A stretch of 64,000 nt of DNA, taken from assembly GCF_003590335.1 (NCBI RefSeq), contig NZ_MIET01000070.1:186001-250000 (forward strand), given 5' to 3'. Shown here one piece after another: positions 17,873-27,791 of this stretch (its first letter is position 1; every line of letters begins with the position of its first letter). This DNA is from Pseudoalteromonas sp. MSK9-3. Its GTDB lineage: Bacteria; Pseudomonadota; Gammaproteobacteria; Enterobacterales; Alteromonadaceae. The notes beneath the pieces are model-generated. The model was not told the DNA's origin. It made no database searches and worked only from the letters and a program-made list of their open reading frames with translations. A program made the position numbers and the translations under genes.

Positions 17873-20515
17873 ATGTTTAAATTTTTACTCTCAGCGGTTG
17901 CTGTTGGGGCTGCGCTGGCAAGTGCAAGTACCGTAGCAGCACCATCAACACCCAGTATCACGTGGAAGCCACAAAATTACTCGTTTGTGGATGTGAATAT
18001 TTATGGTCGTGGATCATACAAACAACTTATTCAAGCAAAAGACGAAGTAAACATTCAAATTGAGTGGAACGCTTGGTCTGGCAAAGGCGGCGATAGCTAT
18101 CAGGTATATTTCGACAATGAACTCGTCAATGAAGGTCAGTTATCGCCTGGTTCTAAAAGTGGCGTGATCAGCTTCCCGTATAAAAAATCGGGTCGTCATC
18201 AACTGCAAATTGCATTGTGTGATGAAACCGGCTGTGTAAAAAGCGCCACTAAGCCGATTGTGATTGCCGATACTGACGGCGGGCATTTAGCGCCATTACC
18301 GTTAAACGTTAACCCAAATAACAAACAGTTTGATACTGATCCTAATACGGTTGTTGGTGCATATTTTGTTGAATGGGGTATTTATGGTCGTAAGTTCGAT
18401 GTGACGCAAATCCCAGCTGATAACTTAACCCATTTACTCTATGGTTTTATTCCAATTTGTGGCCCAAATGAGTCACTGGCTGAAATTGAAAACGGTAACA
18501 GCTTACGTGCATTAAATCTGGCATGTGGGGGTTCAGAAGATTACGAAGTGGTGATTCATGACCCATGGGCAGCAGTACAAAAAGCACTGCCAGGTGTGAG
18601 CAGCAGTGATCCAATTCGCGGTACCTACGCACAACTTATGGCACTTAAACAACGTAACCCAGACTTAAAAATCTTACCTTCTGTGGGCGGCTGGACATTA
18701 TCAGATCCATTCTTTGATTTTGACAATAAAGCCAACCGTGACACATTCGTTAAGTCAATGCGTGAGTTTTTAACCACCTGGAAGTTTTATGACGGGATTG
18801 ATGTTGACTGGGAATTCCCTGGCGGAGATGGCGCTAACCCGAACTTAGGTAGTGACAAAGATGGAGAAGTTTATGTGACGCTGATGAAAGAGCTGCGCAT
18901 TATGCTCGATGATCTTGAAGCGCAAACTGGCCGTGAATACGAGTTGACCTCTGCGATAGGTTCTGGATGGGACAAAATTGAAGACGTTGATTATCAACAA
19001 GCTGCGCAATATATGGACTACATTTTTGCGATGACATATGATTTTCATGGTGGTTGGAACAACGTAACTGGACATCAAACAGGTATTTATTGTGGGTCGC
19101 ATTTATCAGCCGATGAATGTAATGGCACAGGTGTAGATGAAAACGGTGAGCCGCGCAAAGGGCCTGCCTATACATTAGATAATGCAGTTAAGTTGTTGCT
19201 TGAACAAGGCGTGCCAAGCGAAAAGCTAGTAATAGGTGCTGCGATGTATGGCCGTGGTTGGGAAGGGGTGAAACCTGAAAATGCGACCATTGCAGGCAAC
19301 CCTATGACGGCACCGGCTAACGGTAAATTACGTGGTTCAACGTCTCAAGGAGTGTGGGAAGCGGGCGTGATTGATTATAAGGGGCTCAAGTCTCATATGA
19401 TTGGTGCAACCGAGCAGGGCGTGAATGGTTTTGAGGTTGGCTATGACGAGCAAGCACAAGCTGCATATGTATGGAATCAGCAAAAAGGTACCTTGGTAAC
19501 GTACGATAGCCCACGCTCAGTGCAAGCAAAAGGCCGATATGTACGTGAGCATAATCTTGGTGGCTTATTTGCGTGGGAAATTGATGCAGACAACGGTGAC
19601 ATATTAAATGCGATGCATGAAGGTCTTGCTGGAAAATCAACGCCAGTTCCTCCTAAAAATCATGCGCCAACGCTTGAGCTAACGAGTGAAGTAAATGTTA
19701 TATCAGGCGCGACGACCCAGCTTGTGGCCAATGCCACAGATCCAGAAGGAAAGCCTCTGACTTACCTTTGGCAGGGAGACAGTGCGTTAACTTTGACTGC
19801 GAATAATGAAACACTCGTTATTACAGCGCCAGAGATCACAAAAGATGCCGTTTATACCGTGAATTTAACGGTATCTGATGGAGTCAATGACGTAACTGCA
19901 TCGGTCAAAGTAATGGTGAGTGCACCTGTTGTAGAAAATAAAGCGCCGAGCGTGGCAGAAGTTACAGACATTGTTGTGGATGAAAACAGTGAAGTAGCAT
20001 TGAGCGTGGTGGCTTCGGATCCAGAAGGGAAGACATTGAGCTATAGCTGGCAAGTACCAGGTCATAGCATTGTCGGCTCTGGCAGTGAAGTGATATTGAC
20101 CACCACAGAAGTAGAGCAAGACCAACGTGTAACAGGCTCTGTTTCAGTGTCTGATGGGGTGAATACGGTTGAGCGTGAATTTAGCGTGACGGTGAAAAAC
20201 ACAGAGACTACGCCAGATCCAACACCTGAGCCAGGTAAAACAACATGGAACGCAGACACCGTGTATGTGGGTGGCAACATCGTTTGGTATAACGGCGTGC
20301 AATATAAAGCACGTTGGTGGACCAAAGGGGCTGTACCAAGTAACGGCGGTGTATGGCAAGAGATCATTCCTGATGACGGCACGGTTCGTGACTGGCGCAG
20401 TGATTTAGTCTACACCGGTGGCGATCAAGTAAAGCACGATGGCATTAAATACCAAGCACGCTGGTGGACACGAGGTCAAACACCAGGCAGTAATGCTGTG
20501 TGGCGCAAGCTATAA
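17873..20515 (+). CDS. Secreted GH18 chitinase with tandem C-terminal CBM5/12
   Basis: An 880-residue exported enzyme. Signal peptide (about 1-23, ASASTVAA); an N-terminal chitinase A-type Ig-like domain (about 25-130, SITWKPQNYSFVDV); a GH18 barrel (about 155-590) with SVGGW and the active site D307, D310, D312, E314 (DGIDVDWE); two PKD-like domains (about 600-680 and 690-775); and two CBM5/12 modules (ARWW twice). The domain order differs from the first chitinase, which suggests complementary modes of action such as different processivity, but that is inference. Its last CBM shares with the LPMO's last CBM a 22-base identical stretch near the stop codon, suggesting recent module exchange. 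Confidence 0.95.
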   Translation: MFKFLLSAVAVGAALASASTVAAPSTPSITWKPQNYSFVDVNIYGRGSYKQLIQAKDEVNIQIEWNAWSGKGGDSYQVYFDNELVNEGQLSPGSKSGVISFPYKKSGRHQLQIALCDETGCVKSATKPIVIADTDGGHLAPLPLNVNPNNKQFDTDPNTVVGAYFVEWGIYGRKFDVTQIPADNLTHLLYGFIPICGPNESLAEIENGNSLRALNLACGGSEDYEVVIHDPWAAVQKALPGVSSSDPIRGTYAQLMALKQRNPDLKILPSVGGWTLSDPFFDFDNKANRDTFVKSMREFLTTWKFYDGIDVDWEFPGGDGANPNLGSDKDGEVYVTLMKELRIMLDDLEAQTGREYELTSAIGSGWDKIEDVDYQQAAQYMDYIFAMTYDFHGGWNNVTGHQTGIYCGSHLSADECNGTGVDENGEPRKGPAYTLDNAVKLLLEQGVPSEKLVIGAAMYGRGWEGVKPENATIAGNPMTAPANGKLRGSTSQGVWEAGVIDYKGLKSHMIGATEQGVNGFEVGYDEQAQAAYVWNQQKGTLVTYDSPRSVQAKGRYVREHNLGGLFAWEIDADNGDILNAMHEGLAGKSTPVPPKNHAPTLELTSEVNVISGATTQLVANATDPEGKPLTYLWQGDSALTLTANNETLVITAPEITKDAVYTVNLTVSDGVNDVTASVKVMVSAPVVENKAPSVAEVTDIVVDENSEVALSVVASDPEGKTLSYSWQVPGHSIVGSGSEVILTTTEVEQDQRVTGSVSVSDGVNTVEREFSVTVKNTETTPDPTPEPGKTTWNADTVYVGGNIVWYNGVQYKARWWTKGAVPSNGGVWQEIIPDDGTVRDWRSDLVYTGGDQVKHDGIKYQARWWTRGQTPGSNAVWRKL

Positions 20516-20591
20516 CCTCAAGTTTATTTAACTAACACACGATTGGGGCAAGGAGGCCCTTTTTACAAAAACAAAAATTATAGAGATCATT

Positions 20592-23330
20592 ATGTTCAAA
20601 CTAACCCCAATCGCGCTACTGGTTGCCGCCAGTAGTTTCCCGCTTTATGCCACTCAAGCTACGCAGATACATACAAATGTAGAATTAAAGCAAAAGCTTA
20701 TGGATGTTTTCTCACCTCAGCAAAGCCAGTTCTCTACTCAGGGTAACCATGAAACGTCGTTACAATTTAAAGCGCATCAGCGCTCAGCAGATGGTAAACA
20801 CATCCGCCGCAGTCAACATTATCGCGGCGTGCGTGTGCACGGTGGTGAAGTTGTCACTCATCATGACGCTGAAAACTATGTAGGCGCATTAAATCATCGC
20901 CAAGGTACAATTAAGTCAGTGAGTGGCAGCGTGGTTGAAAATGCCTATGTTGACGTGACGGTTCCGAGTTTTGACGAGTCGAAGGCCATTGAGTATGGTC
21001 GTCAAAATGTGGCGAATATCCAATTTACCAATGATGAACACGCAGAGCTGGTGATCTACCCTTACCAAGAGAGCTTCCGTCTTGCCTATATTGTTACATT
21101 TTATGCGGAAACGCTTGAGCATCCGACTCGTCCCGAGCTGGTGATTGACGCGCAAACGGGTGAAGTGTTAAGTCAAACAGAGACATTAGCACACGCAAAA
21201 ATTGGCATGGGGCCGGGTGGTAATGAAAAAACTGGAAAGTATTATTTTGGTGAGTCAAAAGCCAAATTTAACGCGACCGACTTAGGCAATGGTCACTGTG
21301 CAATGCAAGATAGCGATATCCGCGTGATCGACATGGAGCATGGGACAACGAATACGCATACTTTTGAATTCCCTTGTTTTGAAAATACCCACAAAGCCAT
21401 CAATGGCGCATATTCACCGCTCAATGATGCGGTATTTTATGGTCAAGCAACCATAGATATGTTTCATGAATGGTTTGATAGTAGAGCGTTGAGTAGCGAT
21501 TTGGTGATGCGTATTCACTATCGTCAAGATTACCTAAATGCGTTTTGGAATGGTAAAGAGGTTACGTTTGGCGATGGTGACCATCGTGTATACCCGTTTA
21601 CTTCTTTAGGCGTGATTGCTCATGAGGTTGCACACGGTGTGACACATCAAAACTCGAAGCTTGTGTATAGTGCACAATCTGGGGGGGTTAACGAGTCTTT
21701 TTCAGATATGACATCTGAAGCGTTGGAATGTTATCTGAGCGAGCAAGCGGATGGCAGCTGCGTAGTTGATTGGAAAATTGGCGCACGTATCTTCAAAAAT
21801 CTTGATGCAATGCGTTATTTAGATATGCCAAGTAGAGATGGCCGTTCTATTGATCATGCCAGTGAATACAAAAGTGGCTTAGATGTTCATTATAGCTCAG
21901 GGGTGTTTAACCGTGCTTTTTACTTACTCTCTACGACCGAGAATTGGGGTGTGAAAAAAGCCTATGAAGTGATGCTTCATGCCAATAAAAATTATTGGGT
22001 GTATAACGGTAATTATGAGTCGCTAGCGTGTGGCGTCACCGATGCGGCAAAAGACTTTGGTTATGATATTAAAGCGGTAGGGGATGCGTTTAGTAAAGTG
22101 GGTGTGTTTGCCTGCACCGACAATAAAGCGCCAACCATCGATATTACCAGCCCAGTTAACAACAGCCGCCATATTGTGGGTACTAATATCGAGCTAAAAG
22201 CACTTGCAGAAGACGAGTATGGTGAAGTGTCAAAAGTGGTATTCAGCGTAAATGGACAGGTTTATAAAACACTGACTTCAGCACCTTATACAACACAATT
22301 TCAAAGTAACACGAAAGGTGAGTATGTCGTCACAGCAGCAGTCACCGATAATGAAGGGCTGACTGCCAATGCCCCTGCTGTGGTATTCAACTTAATTAAC
22401 CCAAGTGATTGCGATACGGCTCAGTGGCGAGCCGGTCAAGTGTATACACAAGGTAACAAAGTGGCCTTTGAAGGGTTTGAATATACCGCTAAATGGTGGA
22501 ACCGTGATCAAAGCCCAGCGACCAATGCCAATGCATGGGGTGTTTGGAAAAAGGGGCTAGAGTGCGGCTCAGATTCGGAGCAGCCAAATAAAGCGCCGAG
22601 TGTACAGTTTATAAGCCCAAACACGACTAATAGTACCGTAACTGTGGGCGACAATGTTGCCGTAAGTTTGGTGGCAAATGATGCTGATGGTCAAGTTGAA
22701 CAAGTCAATGTGAGTGTTAATGGCACCTTATTGACCTCGTTACGGTCAGCTCCTTTTAGCTTTAACTGGCAACCAGAGGCAGCAGGCACCTATCGTTTAA
22801 GTGCAGAAGCGGTTGATGATAAGCAAGCCAAATCAGAACTTGTATCTGTTAACGTGACGGTTAAAGGCGCGGATCCTACGCCAACAGCACCCAGTGTGAG
22901 TTTATTGTCACCAAATAATGGCAGTGTATTTGAGCAGGGCAGCACGGTAACTTTACAAGTAAATGCCTCAGATGCTGATGGAGACTTACAGCACGTTGTC
23001 TATTTTGTGAATGGTACACAAATAAAGCGTACACAGGCACCTTATGCGGCTACGGTAACGGTACCAAGTGTTGGCAACTATAGTGTATATGCCGTCGCGA
23101 CTGATTCATTAGGTCTTGCGACACAATCTGAAACACACCGTTTTAGCGTTACCGCAAAACCAACTGGCTGTGATACCCCTGCTTGGCAAGCGAGCTCAGT
23201 ATACACTGCGGGTAATAAAGTAAGTCATGATGGTTTTACTTACCAAGCAAAGTGGTGGACTCGCAATCAAAACCCAACGAGCTACTCTTCACAATGGAGT
23301 GTTTGGAAAAAACTAGATAAATGTAACTAA
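20592..23330 (+). CDS. Secreted M4 (thermolysin-family) metalloprotease with two chitin-binding modules
   Basis: A 912-residue exported protease. Signal peptide (about 1-20), FTP and PepSY-type propeptide (about 50-200), M4 catalytic domain (about 205-510) with zinc ligands His344 and His348 and catalytic Glu345 in VIAHEVAHG, third ligand Glu368 in GGVNESFSD. Then come Ig-like domains (about 515-605, 670-765 and 770-855, each with N.AP.V.. and DxDG-type turns) and two CBM5/12 modules (about 607-655 and 862-912, AKWW). Family knowledge gives extracellular endopeptidase activity. Chitin-binding modules suggest it strips protein from native chitin such as crustacean shell, and it closes the chitin cluster. 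Confidence 0.93.
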   Translation: MFKLTPIALLVAASSFPLYATQATQIHTNVELKQKLMDVFSPQQSQFSTQGNHETSLQFKAHQRSADGKHIRRSQHYRGVRVHGGEVVTHHDAENYVGALNHRQGTIKSVSGSVVENAYVDVTVPSFDESKAIEYGRQNVANIQFTNDEHAELVIYPYQESFRLAYIVTFYAETLEHPTRPELVIDAQTGEVLSQTETLAHAKIGMGPGGNEKTGKYYFGESKAKFNATDLGNGHCAMQDSDIRVIDMEHGTTNTHTFEFPCFENTHKAINGAYSPLNDAVFYGQATIDMFHEWFDSRALSSDLVMRIHYRQDYLNAFWNGKEVTFGDGDHRVYPFTSLGVIAHEVAHGVTHQNSKLVYSAQSGGVNESFSDMTSEALECYLSEQADGSCVVDWKIGARIFKNLDAMRYLDMPSRDGRSIDHASEYKSGLDVHYSSGVFNRAFYLLSTTENWGVKKAYEVMLHANKNYWVYNGNYESLACGVTDAAKDFGYDIKAVGDAFSKVGVFACTDNKAPTIDITSPVNNSRHIVGTNIELKALAEDEYGEVSKVVFSVNGQVYKTLTSAPYTTQFQSNTKGEYVVTAAVTDNEGLTANAPAVVFNLINPSDCDTAQWRAGQVYTQGNKVAFEGFEYTAKWWNRDQSPATNANAWGVWKKGLECGSDSEQPNKAPSVQFISPNTTNSTVTVGDNVAVSLVANDADGQVEQVNVSVNGTLLTSLRSAPFSFNWQPEAAGTYRLSAEAVDDKQAKSELVSVNVTVKGADPTPTAPSVSLLSPNNGSVFEQGSTVTLQVNASDADGDLQHVVYFVNGTQIKRTQAPYAATVTVPSVGNYSVYAVATDSLGLATQSETHRFSVTAKPTGCDTPAWQASSVYTAGNKVSHDGFTYQAKWWTRNQNPTSYSSQWSVWKKLDKCN

Positions 23331-23395
23331 GTTATACAGATATATAGTGTGGTATTGACTGGGACAAGCAAACATAAGTTGTTTTAGGTAAAGAA

Positions 23396-23424
23396 AAAGC
23401 GCAGTGTCGTAGACACTGCGCTTT
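23396..23424. terminator. Bidirectional terminator between M4 protease and TonB receptor
   Basis: AAAGCGCAGTGTC, loop GTA, GACACTGCGCTTT: a perfect 13-bp stem. The A-rich left flank gives a strong U-run for the minus-strand receptor gene; the right flank gives a weaker one for the plus-strand cluster. Confidence 0.9.
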
Positions 23425-23488
23425 GATTAACAACAAGTAGTTTCATTAATTATGACATTCATGTTACTTGTTGGTTCAATTTAATAGG

Positions 23489-25492
23489 TTAAAACTTCCA
23501 AACCAGCGTTACACGTGCGTCACGGCCTGGTTCTGCGACACCTGAGTCAATAGGACCAAGTGCTGCGTACGTTGCGTGGTCGTAGTAGAACTTGTCAAAA
23601 ATATTCTTGATTGCTGCTTCAACGACTAACGCTTCGCTGCCCATAACATACCAAGTTGCTTGTAAGTCGTGCGCCGCATAGCCTGCTTTTTCTGGTAGGG
23701 CACTGTTATCCCATACGTTGACGCCTGAATTAGTTAACCGTTTTACAAAACGGCTGTTCCAGCTGACTTCTAAATCGTCTGAAATGGTATAGTTAATACC
23801 AGCTGTTAATGTGTCGCCAGAACTTGTACCAATTGACCAATCTTGGTCGCTAATTGCCGCACCACTCAATGCTGGGTTAACGTGGTTTTCCCATTTAGGC
23901 TTACTGTGGTTATAGCTTAAACTCACATTCATATTGTCAAAACGATAACGCGTTTGTAAATTGAAGCCGCTATTTTCAATATCACCGACATTGGTCAGCA
24001 GTGTGTGTTCAATTGTGCCGTGGTTTCGAGCGGTTGACACTGCATCTTTAATGGTTGAATCAAACACATTACCCGTAACGGTTAAACGGTCACCTAAATA
24101 TTTGAAACCCACTTCAAAATTGTTAGCTTGCTCTTCTTTTAGGTTTACGTCGTTGTCGTAATAGCCTAGTACAAACAGCTCTTTAACCTTTTGACCGCGT
24201 AGCGCTTGCGCAAACCCTGCATTGAGTGAAAATGCTTCAGTAATGGCATAACTCATATTAATATTTGGGCTGAAACCATTTGAATTCATGGTTACGCCAT
24301 TGTCATCAACGAGCTCGTAGTTATCGTAACGTAACCCTGTACTGATCTGAAATTGCTCAGTAACGTCGATGTAATTTTGTACATATAGTCCGAACACTTT
24401 CCCTTTTTCAAGGCCTTCCGTTTCAGACTTAGTGCCGATGTTTTGTAGTTTTGCTTCATCTGAACGGTAATCAATACCAGCCACTATCTTGGTATTGCTC
24501 AGCTGAGCGGTATTACGCAAATCAAAACCCGTAGAGTCATATACTGCATGATAGGTATTATCAACACCTTCATGAAGCGGATGATCGTGTGTAATAAAGT
24601 TTTCAGTGTTAAATACGTTCAGGTGCACATTGAGTAACTCTGAACCAGGATTATACGTATAATTTACGGTACTGGTTGTACGCTCACTTTCTTGTGGTAA
24701 TGCAAAGTTCTTTCTACTTGGGTGCCAATGTGCACGAAGTAAACGTGTGCCGTTGTCTTGGCGCATGTCATAACTGGCTGAAATTGTCTGCGTATCACTC
24801 AGTTCACCGGTGATTTTTGCAAACCCAACTTCTTGCTCAGACGCGGTATAAGGCATGGTATTACCTCGACCATCTTCCATGTCTTTGGTATCACGCTTGA
24901 GTACTGTCACTAAACCTGACCAATCATCAGTCATGTGACCGTAAGCTGTCAGACTCGCCTTAAAGCCATCGCTATTACCATAGTAACCAAGTTTAACGTT
25001 ACCACCGAATTGCTCATCACCAGAAAGTAAGTCACTGGCATCTTTAGTTAGAAAGCGAATAGCGCCCCCTAATGCGCCTGAACCAGACGTCGCATCACCT
25101 GCACCAGCCACAATATCAACTTGTTTAAGTAGCTCAGGCTCAATGGTCAGTCGACCTTGGTGATGGAATAAGTAGCCAGCTTGTAGTGCGCCGTCTATTG
25201 ATACGTTTAGCATGGTGTCTTCTAAGCCACGCACATAAATCTTTTGTGCGATTGGGTTTGAACCACCGACAGACACTTCGGCTTGGCTTCTAAATATGTC
25301 ACCTAAATCATTGGCTTGCAATTGCGCCATTTGAGCTTGACCAATGACTTGATCAGCATCAGACACTTTTCCATGGACTTCGATGATTTCCATTTTTTCT
25401 GACGTGTCGTTTGCCAGTACAGGGGTGCTAATAAGTGCGGCAGTGGATAAAGCCGCCATTGCGATGTAGATAGGAGAGCGAGAGAACTGCAT
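23489..25492 (-). CDS. TonB-dependent outer-membrane receptor (probably iron/siderophore or haem)
   Basis: A 667-residue protein with signal peptide (about 1-27, ALISTPVLA), a plug domain (about 45-150, with KIYVRGLEDTMLNVSIDGA and GSGALGGAIRF) and a 22-strand barrel region ending in the typical aromatic terminus (VTLVWKF). It would import a ligand across the outer membrane using TonB energy. A Fur-like box lies 17-36 bp upstream of the ATG, and a sensor kinase/response regulator pair is encoded just upstream in the same direction. This is the arrangement of regulated ferri-siderophore receptors. Ligand identity is inferred; a chito-oligosaccharide role is possible given the neighbourhood but less supported. 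Confidence 0.9.
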   Translation of the reverse strand: MQFSRSPIYIAMAALSTAALISTPVLANDTSEKMEIIEVHGKVSDADQVIGQAQMAQLQANDLGDIFRSQAEVSVGGSNPIAQKIYVRGLEDTMLNVSIDGALQAGYLFHHQGRLTIEPELLKQVDIVAGAGDATSGSGALGGAIRFLTKDASDLLSGDEQFGGNVKLGYYGNSDGFKASLTAYGHMTDDWSGLVTVLKRDTKDMEDGRGNTMPYTASEQEVGFAKITGELSDTQTISASYDMRQDNGTRLLRAHWHPSRKNFALPQESERTTSTVNYTYNPGSELLNVHLNVFNTENFITHDHPLHEGVDNTYHAVYDSTGFDLRNTAQLSNTKIVAGIDYRSDEAKLQNIGTKSETEGLEKGKVFGLYVQNYIDVTEQFQISTGLRYDNYELVDDNGVTMNSNGFSPNINMSYAITEAFSLNAGFAQALRGQKVKELFVLGYYDNDVNLKEEQANNFEVGFKYLGDRLTVTGNVFDSTIKDAVSTARNHGTIEHTLLTNVGDIENSGFNLQTRYRFDNMNVSLSYNHSKPKWENHVNPALSGAAISDQDWSIGTSSGDTLTAGINYTISDDLEVSWNSRFVKRLTNSGVNVWDNSALPEKAGYAAHDLQATWYVMGSEALVVEAAIKNIFDKFYYDHATYAALGPIDSGVAEPGRDARVTLVWKF

Positions 25493-25509
25493 GTGAAATT
25501 ACCTATTTT

Positions 25510-25528
25510 GTAAATGCGAATAGTTATC
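25510..25528. promoter_or_regulatory. Putative Fur box upstream of the TonB receptor
   Basis: The 19-mer at this position (GTAAATGCGAATAGTTATC) matches the classical Fur consensus at about 13 of 19 positions by eye and retains the AATG...TTATC halves. It sits between the kinase stop and the receptor start, where a promoter is expected. Confidence 0.55.
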
Positions 25529-25582
25529 AATGTCGCGTATTATTCATTGTTTATTGGGGAACAGAAAGGACTTTTACAACTG

Positions 25583-26938
25583 TTACATTTGTACTTGTGA
25601 AGGGGTGAGTTTAATCGTGACGATTAAGCCACCTGAAGGACTGTTCTTAGCTGAAATAGAGCCTTGTAGCCTGTGTATATGACGTTGACACAGTGCAAGT
25701 CCGAGGCCAAATCCAGCACTTTTTTGTGTACTGGTTACCCGATAAAACGGTTTAAATATATCTTCTAACAAATGCTCAGGTACGCCGCATCCATCATCTT
25801 CAATTTTGATACTACCACTGAGAGTTATGGTAACGGAAATGTGCTTATTGGCATATCGACTGGCATTACGCAATATATTTTCAATAACTTGGCCTAATAC
25901 ACGGCTGTTGCTAAAAATGGGATAGCTGTCAGGCGCAGTGGTCTTAAATTGAATATGTGGCACTTCAAACTGTACGTCTTCAATAATACTGTCGATGAGG
26001 TCAACTAAATCAAATGTATCTCGCTCTATGGCATGATCTGCGATTGCTGACTCATTTTCTAGCCATGTTAGCGTGAGAGTATCTTCAGCCAGTGTGCGCA
26101 TGGCGTTACAATCTTTGCGTATTCTTTGTAGCATTTTTTGGGTGTTAATTGACTGCTCAGCGCAGCTCAATGCGGTTTCCACCCGGGCTATCGGGGTTCT
26201 GATCTCATGTGAAAAGTCAGCAATAAATTGCCTTTGTGATTCAATGGTATGCTCTATACAATTTGCCATTTGGTCAAATGTTGCGGCGATTTGTTGAAAT
26301 TCGCCATCGGTACTTGAAATTTTGTCATGTATTCGAGTGTTTAACTGCCCGCTGGCAAAACGTTCAGTGGCTCTTTCTAGCTGCTTTAACGGCCTCATTA
26401 TGGCGCGGTATATAAGAATACAGAATCCCGCTAAAAAAATAATAGGTAAAATAAATTGGATTGTGAGATAGGTTAATTGCCAATAATCTCCGGGGCGCAT
26501 GTGGGGGGGCAGCTGAATAAGAAAGTGTGTTTTGTTATCAGCAAAGGGTACATCCATGATGGGGTTGTAGTTAAAGTAAAGGTGAATTTTCCATGATATG
26601 TCTCGGCCTAAATAAATATGCTCACTAAACAAGGGCGTTAATGTCCCATTGGCAAGGGGGGTAATTTGCCTTTCAACTACCGCCGCCCAGGTGTTCTCTT
26701 CATGTTGGATCATATCAACATACTGCTCTAGCAAGTCTAAATCGCCGGCTAAATAGAGTTGCTCTGCATGCCGTCCATAGTGTTCTAAAGTATGCTGATG
26801 CCGTGCTTCTAATTGACTCATCTTAATTTCAGTATGACTGGCTAGCAGGTCGACGAGCCAAAAAAGTGATACTGCGCCTCCAATGATTAATAAGCATAGA
26901 CGGGCAAAGAAAGAGTGCTTTTTTAGCTGCTTATGCAT
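25583..26938 (-). CDS. Sensor histidine kinase
   Basis: A protein of 451 residues from the ATG at 26938, which has GAGGG ten bases upstream and overlaps the response regulator stop by eight bases; an ATG at 26959 would add seven residues. Two membrane segments (about 12-32 and 155-180) flank a periplasmic sensor loop. Then come HAMP (IMRPLKQLERATERFASGQ), a HisKA box with FSHEIRTPIARVE (phospho-acceptor His) and an HATPase domain (NILRNASRYAN, DDGCGVP, GFGLGLAL). It should phosphorylate the adjacent OmpR-type regulator. The order regulator-kinase-TonB receptor suggests it senses the receptor's ligand or metal state, which is inference. Confidence 0.93.
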   Translation of the reverse strand: MHKQLKKHSFFARLCLLIIGGAVSLFWLVDLLASHTEIKMSQLEARHQHTLEHYGRHAEQLYLAGDLDLLEQYVDMIQHEENTWAAVVERQITPLANGTLTPLFSEHIYLGRDISWKIHLYFNYNPIMDVPFADNKTHFLIQLPPHMRPGDYWQLTYLTIQFILPIIFLAGFCILIYRAIMRPLKQLERATERFASGQLNTRIHDKISSTDGEFQQIAATFDQMANCIEHTIESQRQFIADFSHEIRTPIARVETALSCAEQSINTQKMLQRIRKDCNAMRTLAEDTLTLTWLENESAIADHAIERDTFDLVDLIDSIIEDVQFEVPHIQFKTTAPDSYPIFSNSRVLGQVIENILRNASRYANKHISVTITLSGSIKIEDDGCGVPEHLLEDIFKPFYRVTSTQKSAGFGLGLALCQRHIHRLQGSISAKNSPSGGLIVTIKLTPSQVQM

Positions 26939-27626
26939 TAAACGTATACCCTCTGCCATGCAAAGTTGTTATGGATTCTGCGCCCATTCCTGCGGCTATC
27001 AGCTTTTTACGTAAGCGGCTGAGATGCATGTCTAAACTGCGGTCATAGCGGCTAAATTGTCGTTCTAAAACCTGTTGAGAAAGGTATGGCTTGCTGAGTG
27101 CTTGGCCTGCATTTTCAACTAGGTGCCACAATAACTTAAATTGTATGGCAGTCATCTCAATGCTTGCGTTATTAAAGGTCGCTTCAAATTGATGTTTATT
27201 TAGAGATAACCCATTCTTTTCAATAAAAAAATGAGTAGTGTTTTGTTCAAAGTGTTGAGAGCGACGCAATATCGCTTCCACGCGTAAAATAAGCTCTTCA
27301 ATGTTAAATGGCTTAGGAAGGTAATCATCAGCGCCCATGCTCAACCCTTTAATACGATCTTGTTCAGCCCCGCAAGCAGACAATATGAGTACAGGAGTCT
27401 GTTTACATTTTCGCAATTGAGAAAGGACGTCATAACCTTCGAGTAGAGGGAGTCGTATATCAAGAATGATCAGTTCGTAATCGTATGCCAATGCATGGGT
27501 TAATCCTTGCTCGCCATCGTGTACACAGGTTACTTCAAACCCTTTATTTTCAAGCAATGCACATACTTGTTGATTTAATTGTGGGTCGTCTTCAACGACT
27601 AAAATGGGAGCTGGCACCAAGGGCAT
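26931..27626 (-). CDS. OmpR/PhoB-family response regulator
   Basis: A 231-residue protein. Receiver domain (about 6-118) with VVEDD, phospho-acceptor Asp in LIILDIRLPLLEG, and KPF; winged-helix DNA-binding domain (about 130-228) with SRYDRSLDMHLSRLRKKL and a terminal LHGRGYTFNA. It probably regulates the adjacent receptor gene and/or the divergent esterase. A GTG at 27629 directly before the ATG is an alternative start. It overlaps the kinase gene by eight bases. The 165-bp divergent spacer to the esterase gene is AT-rich and should hold both promoters. Confidence 0.94.
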   Translation of the reverse strand: MPLVPAPILVVEDDPQLNQQVCALLENKGFEVTCVHDGEQGLTHALAYDYELIILDIRLPLLEGYDVLSQLRKCKQTPVLILSACGAEQDRIKGLSMGADDYLPKPFNIEELILRVEAILRRSQHFEQNTTHFFIEKNGLSLNKHQFEATFNNASIEMTAIQFKLLWHLVENAGQALSKPYLSQQVLERQFSRYDRSLDMHLSRLRKKLIAAGMGAESITTLHGRGYTFNA

Positions 27627-27791
27627 CACTGTTCTAAATAATAATGATTGTATTTTACGTTAATTATTTAGCTGCAATCAATAACACTTTTTCTAAGAGC
27701 CAAATTCAAAAAAAATCAAGTAGCAGCTGCTTGCGAATTATTAATGTGAAAACTAAGTTAACTAGTTCTTATTAAAGAAAGGAACAACAAC

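Noticed and set aside
12967..23330. Antisense frames within the chitinase, LPMO and protease genes
   Set aside because: These follow from codon bias of the long plus-strand genes and show no domains or start signals.
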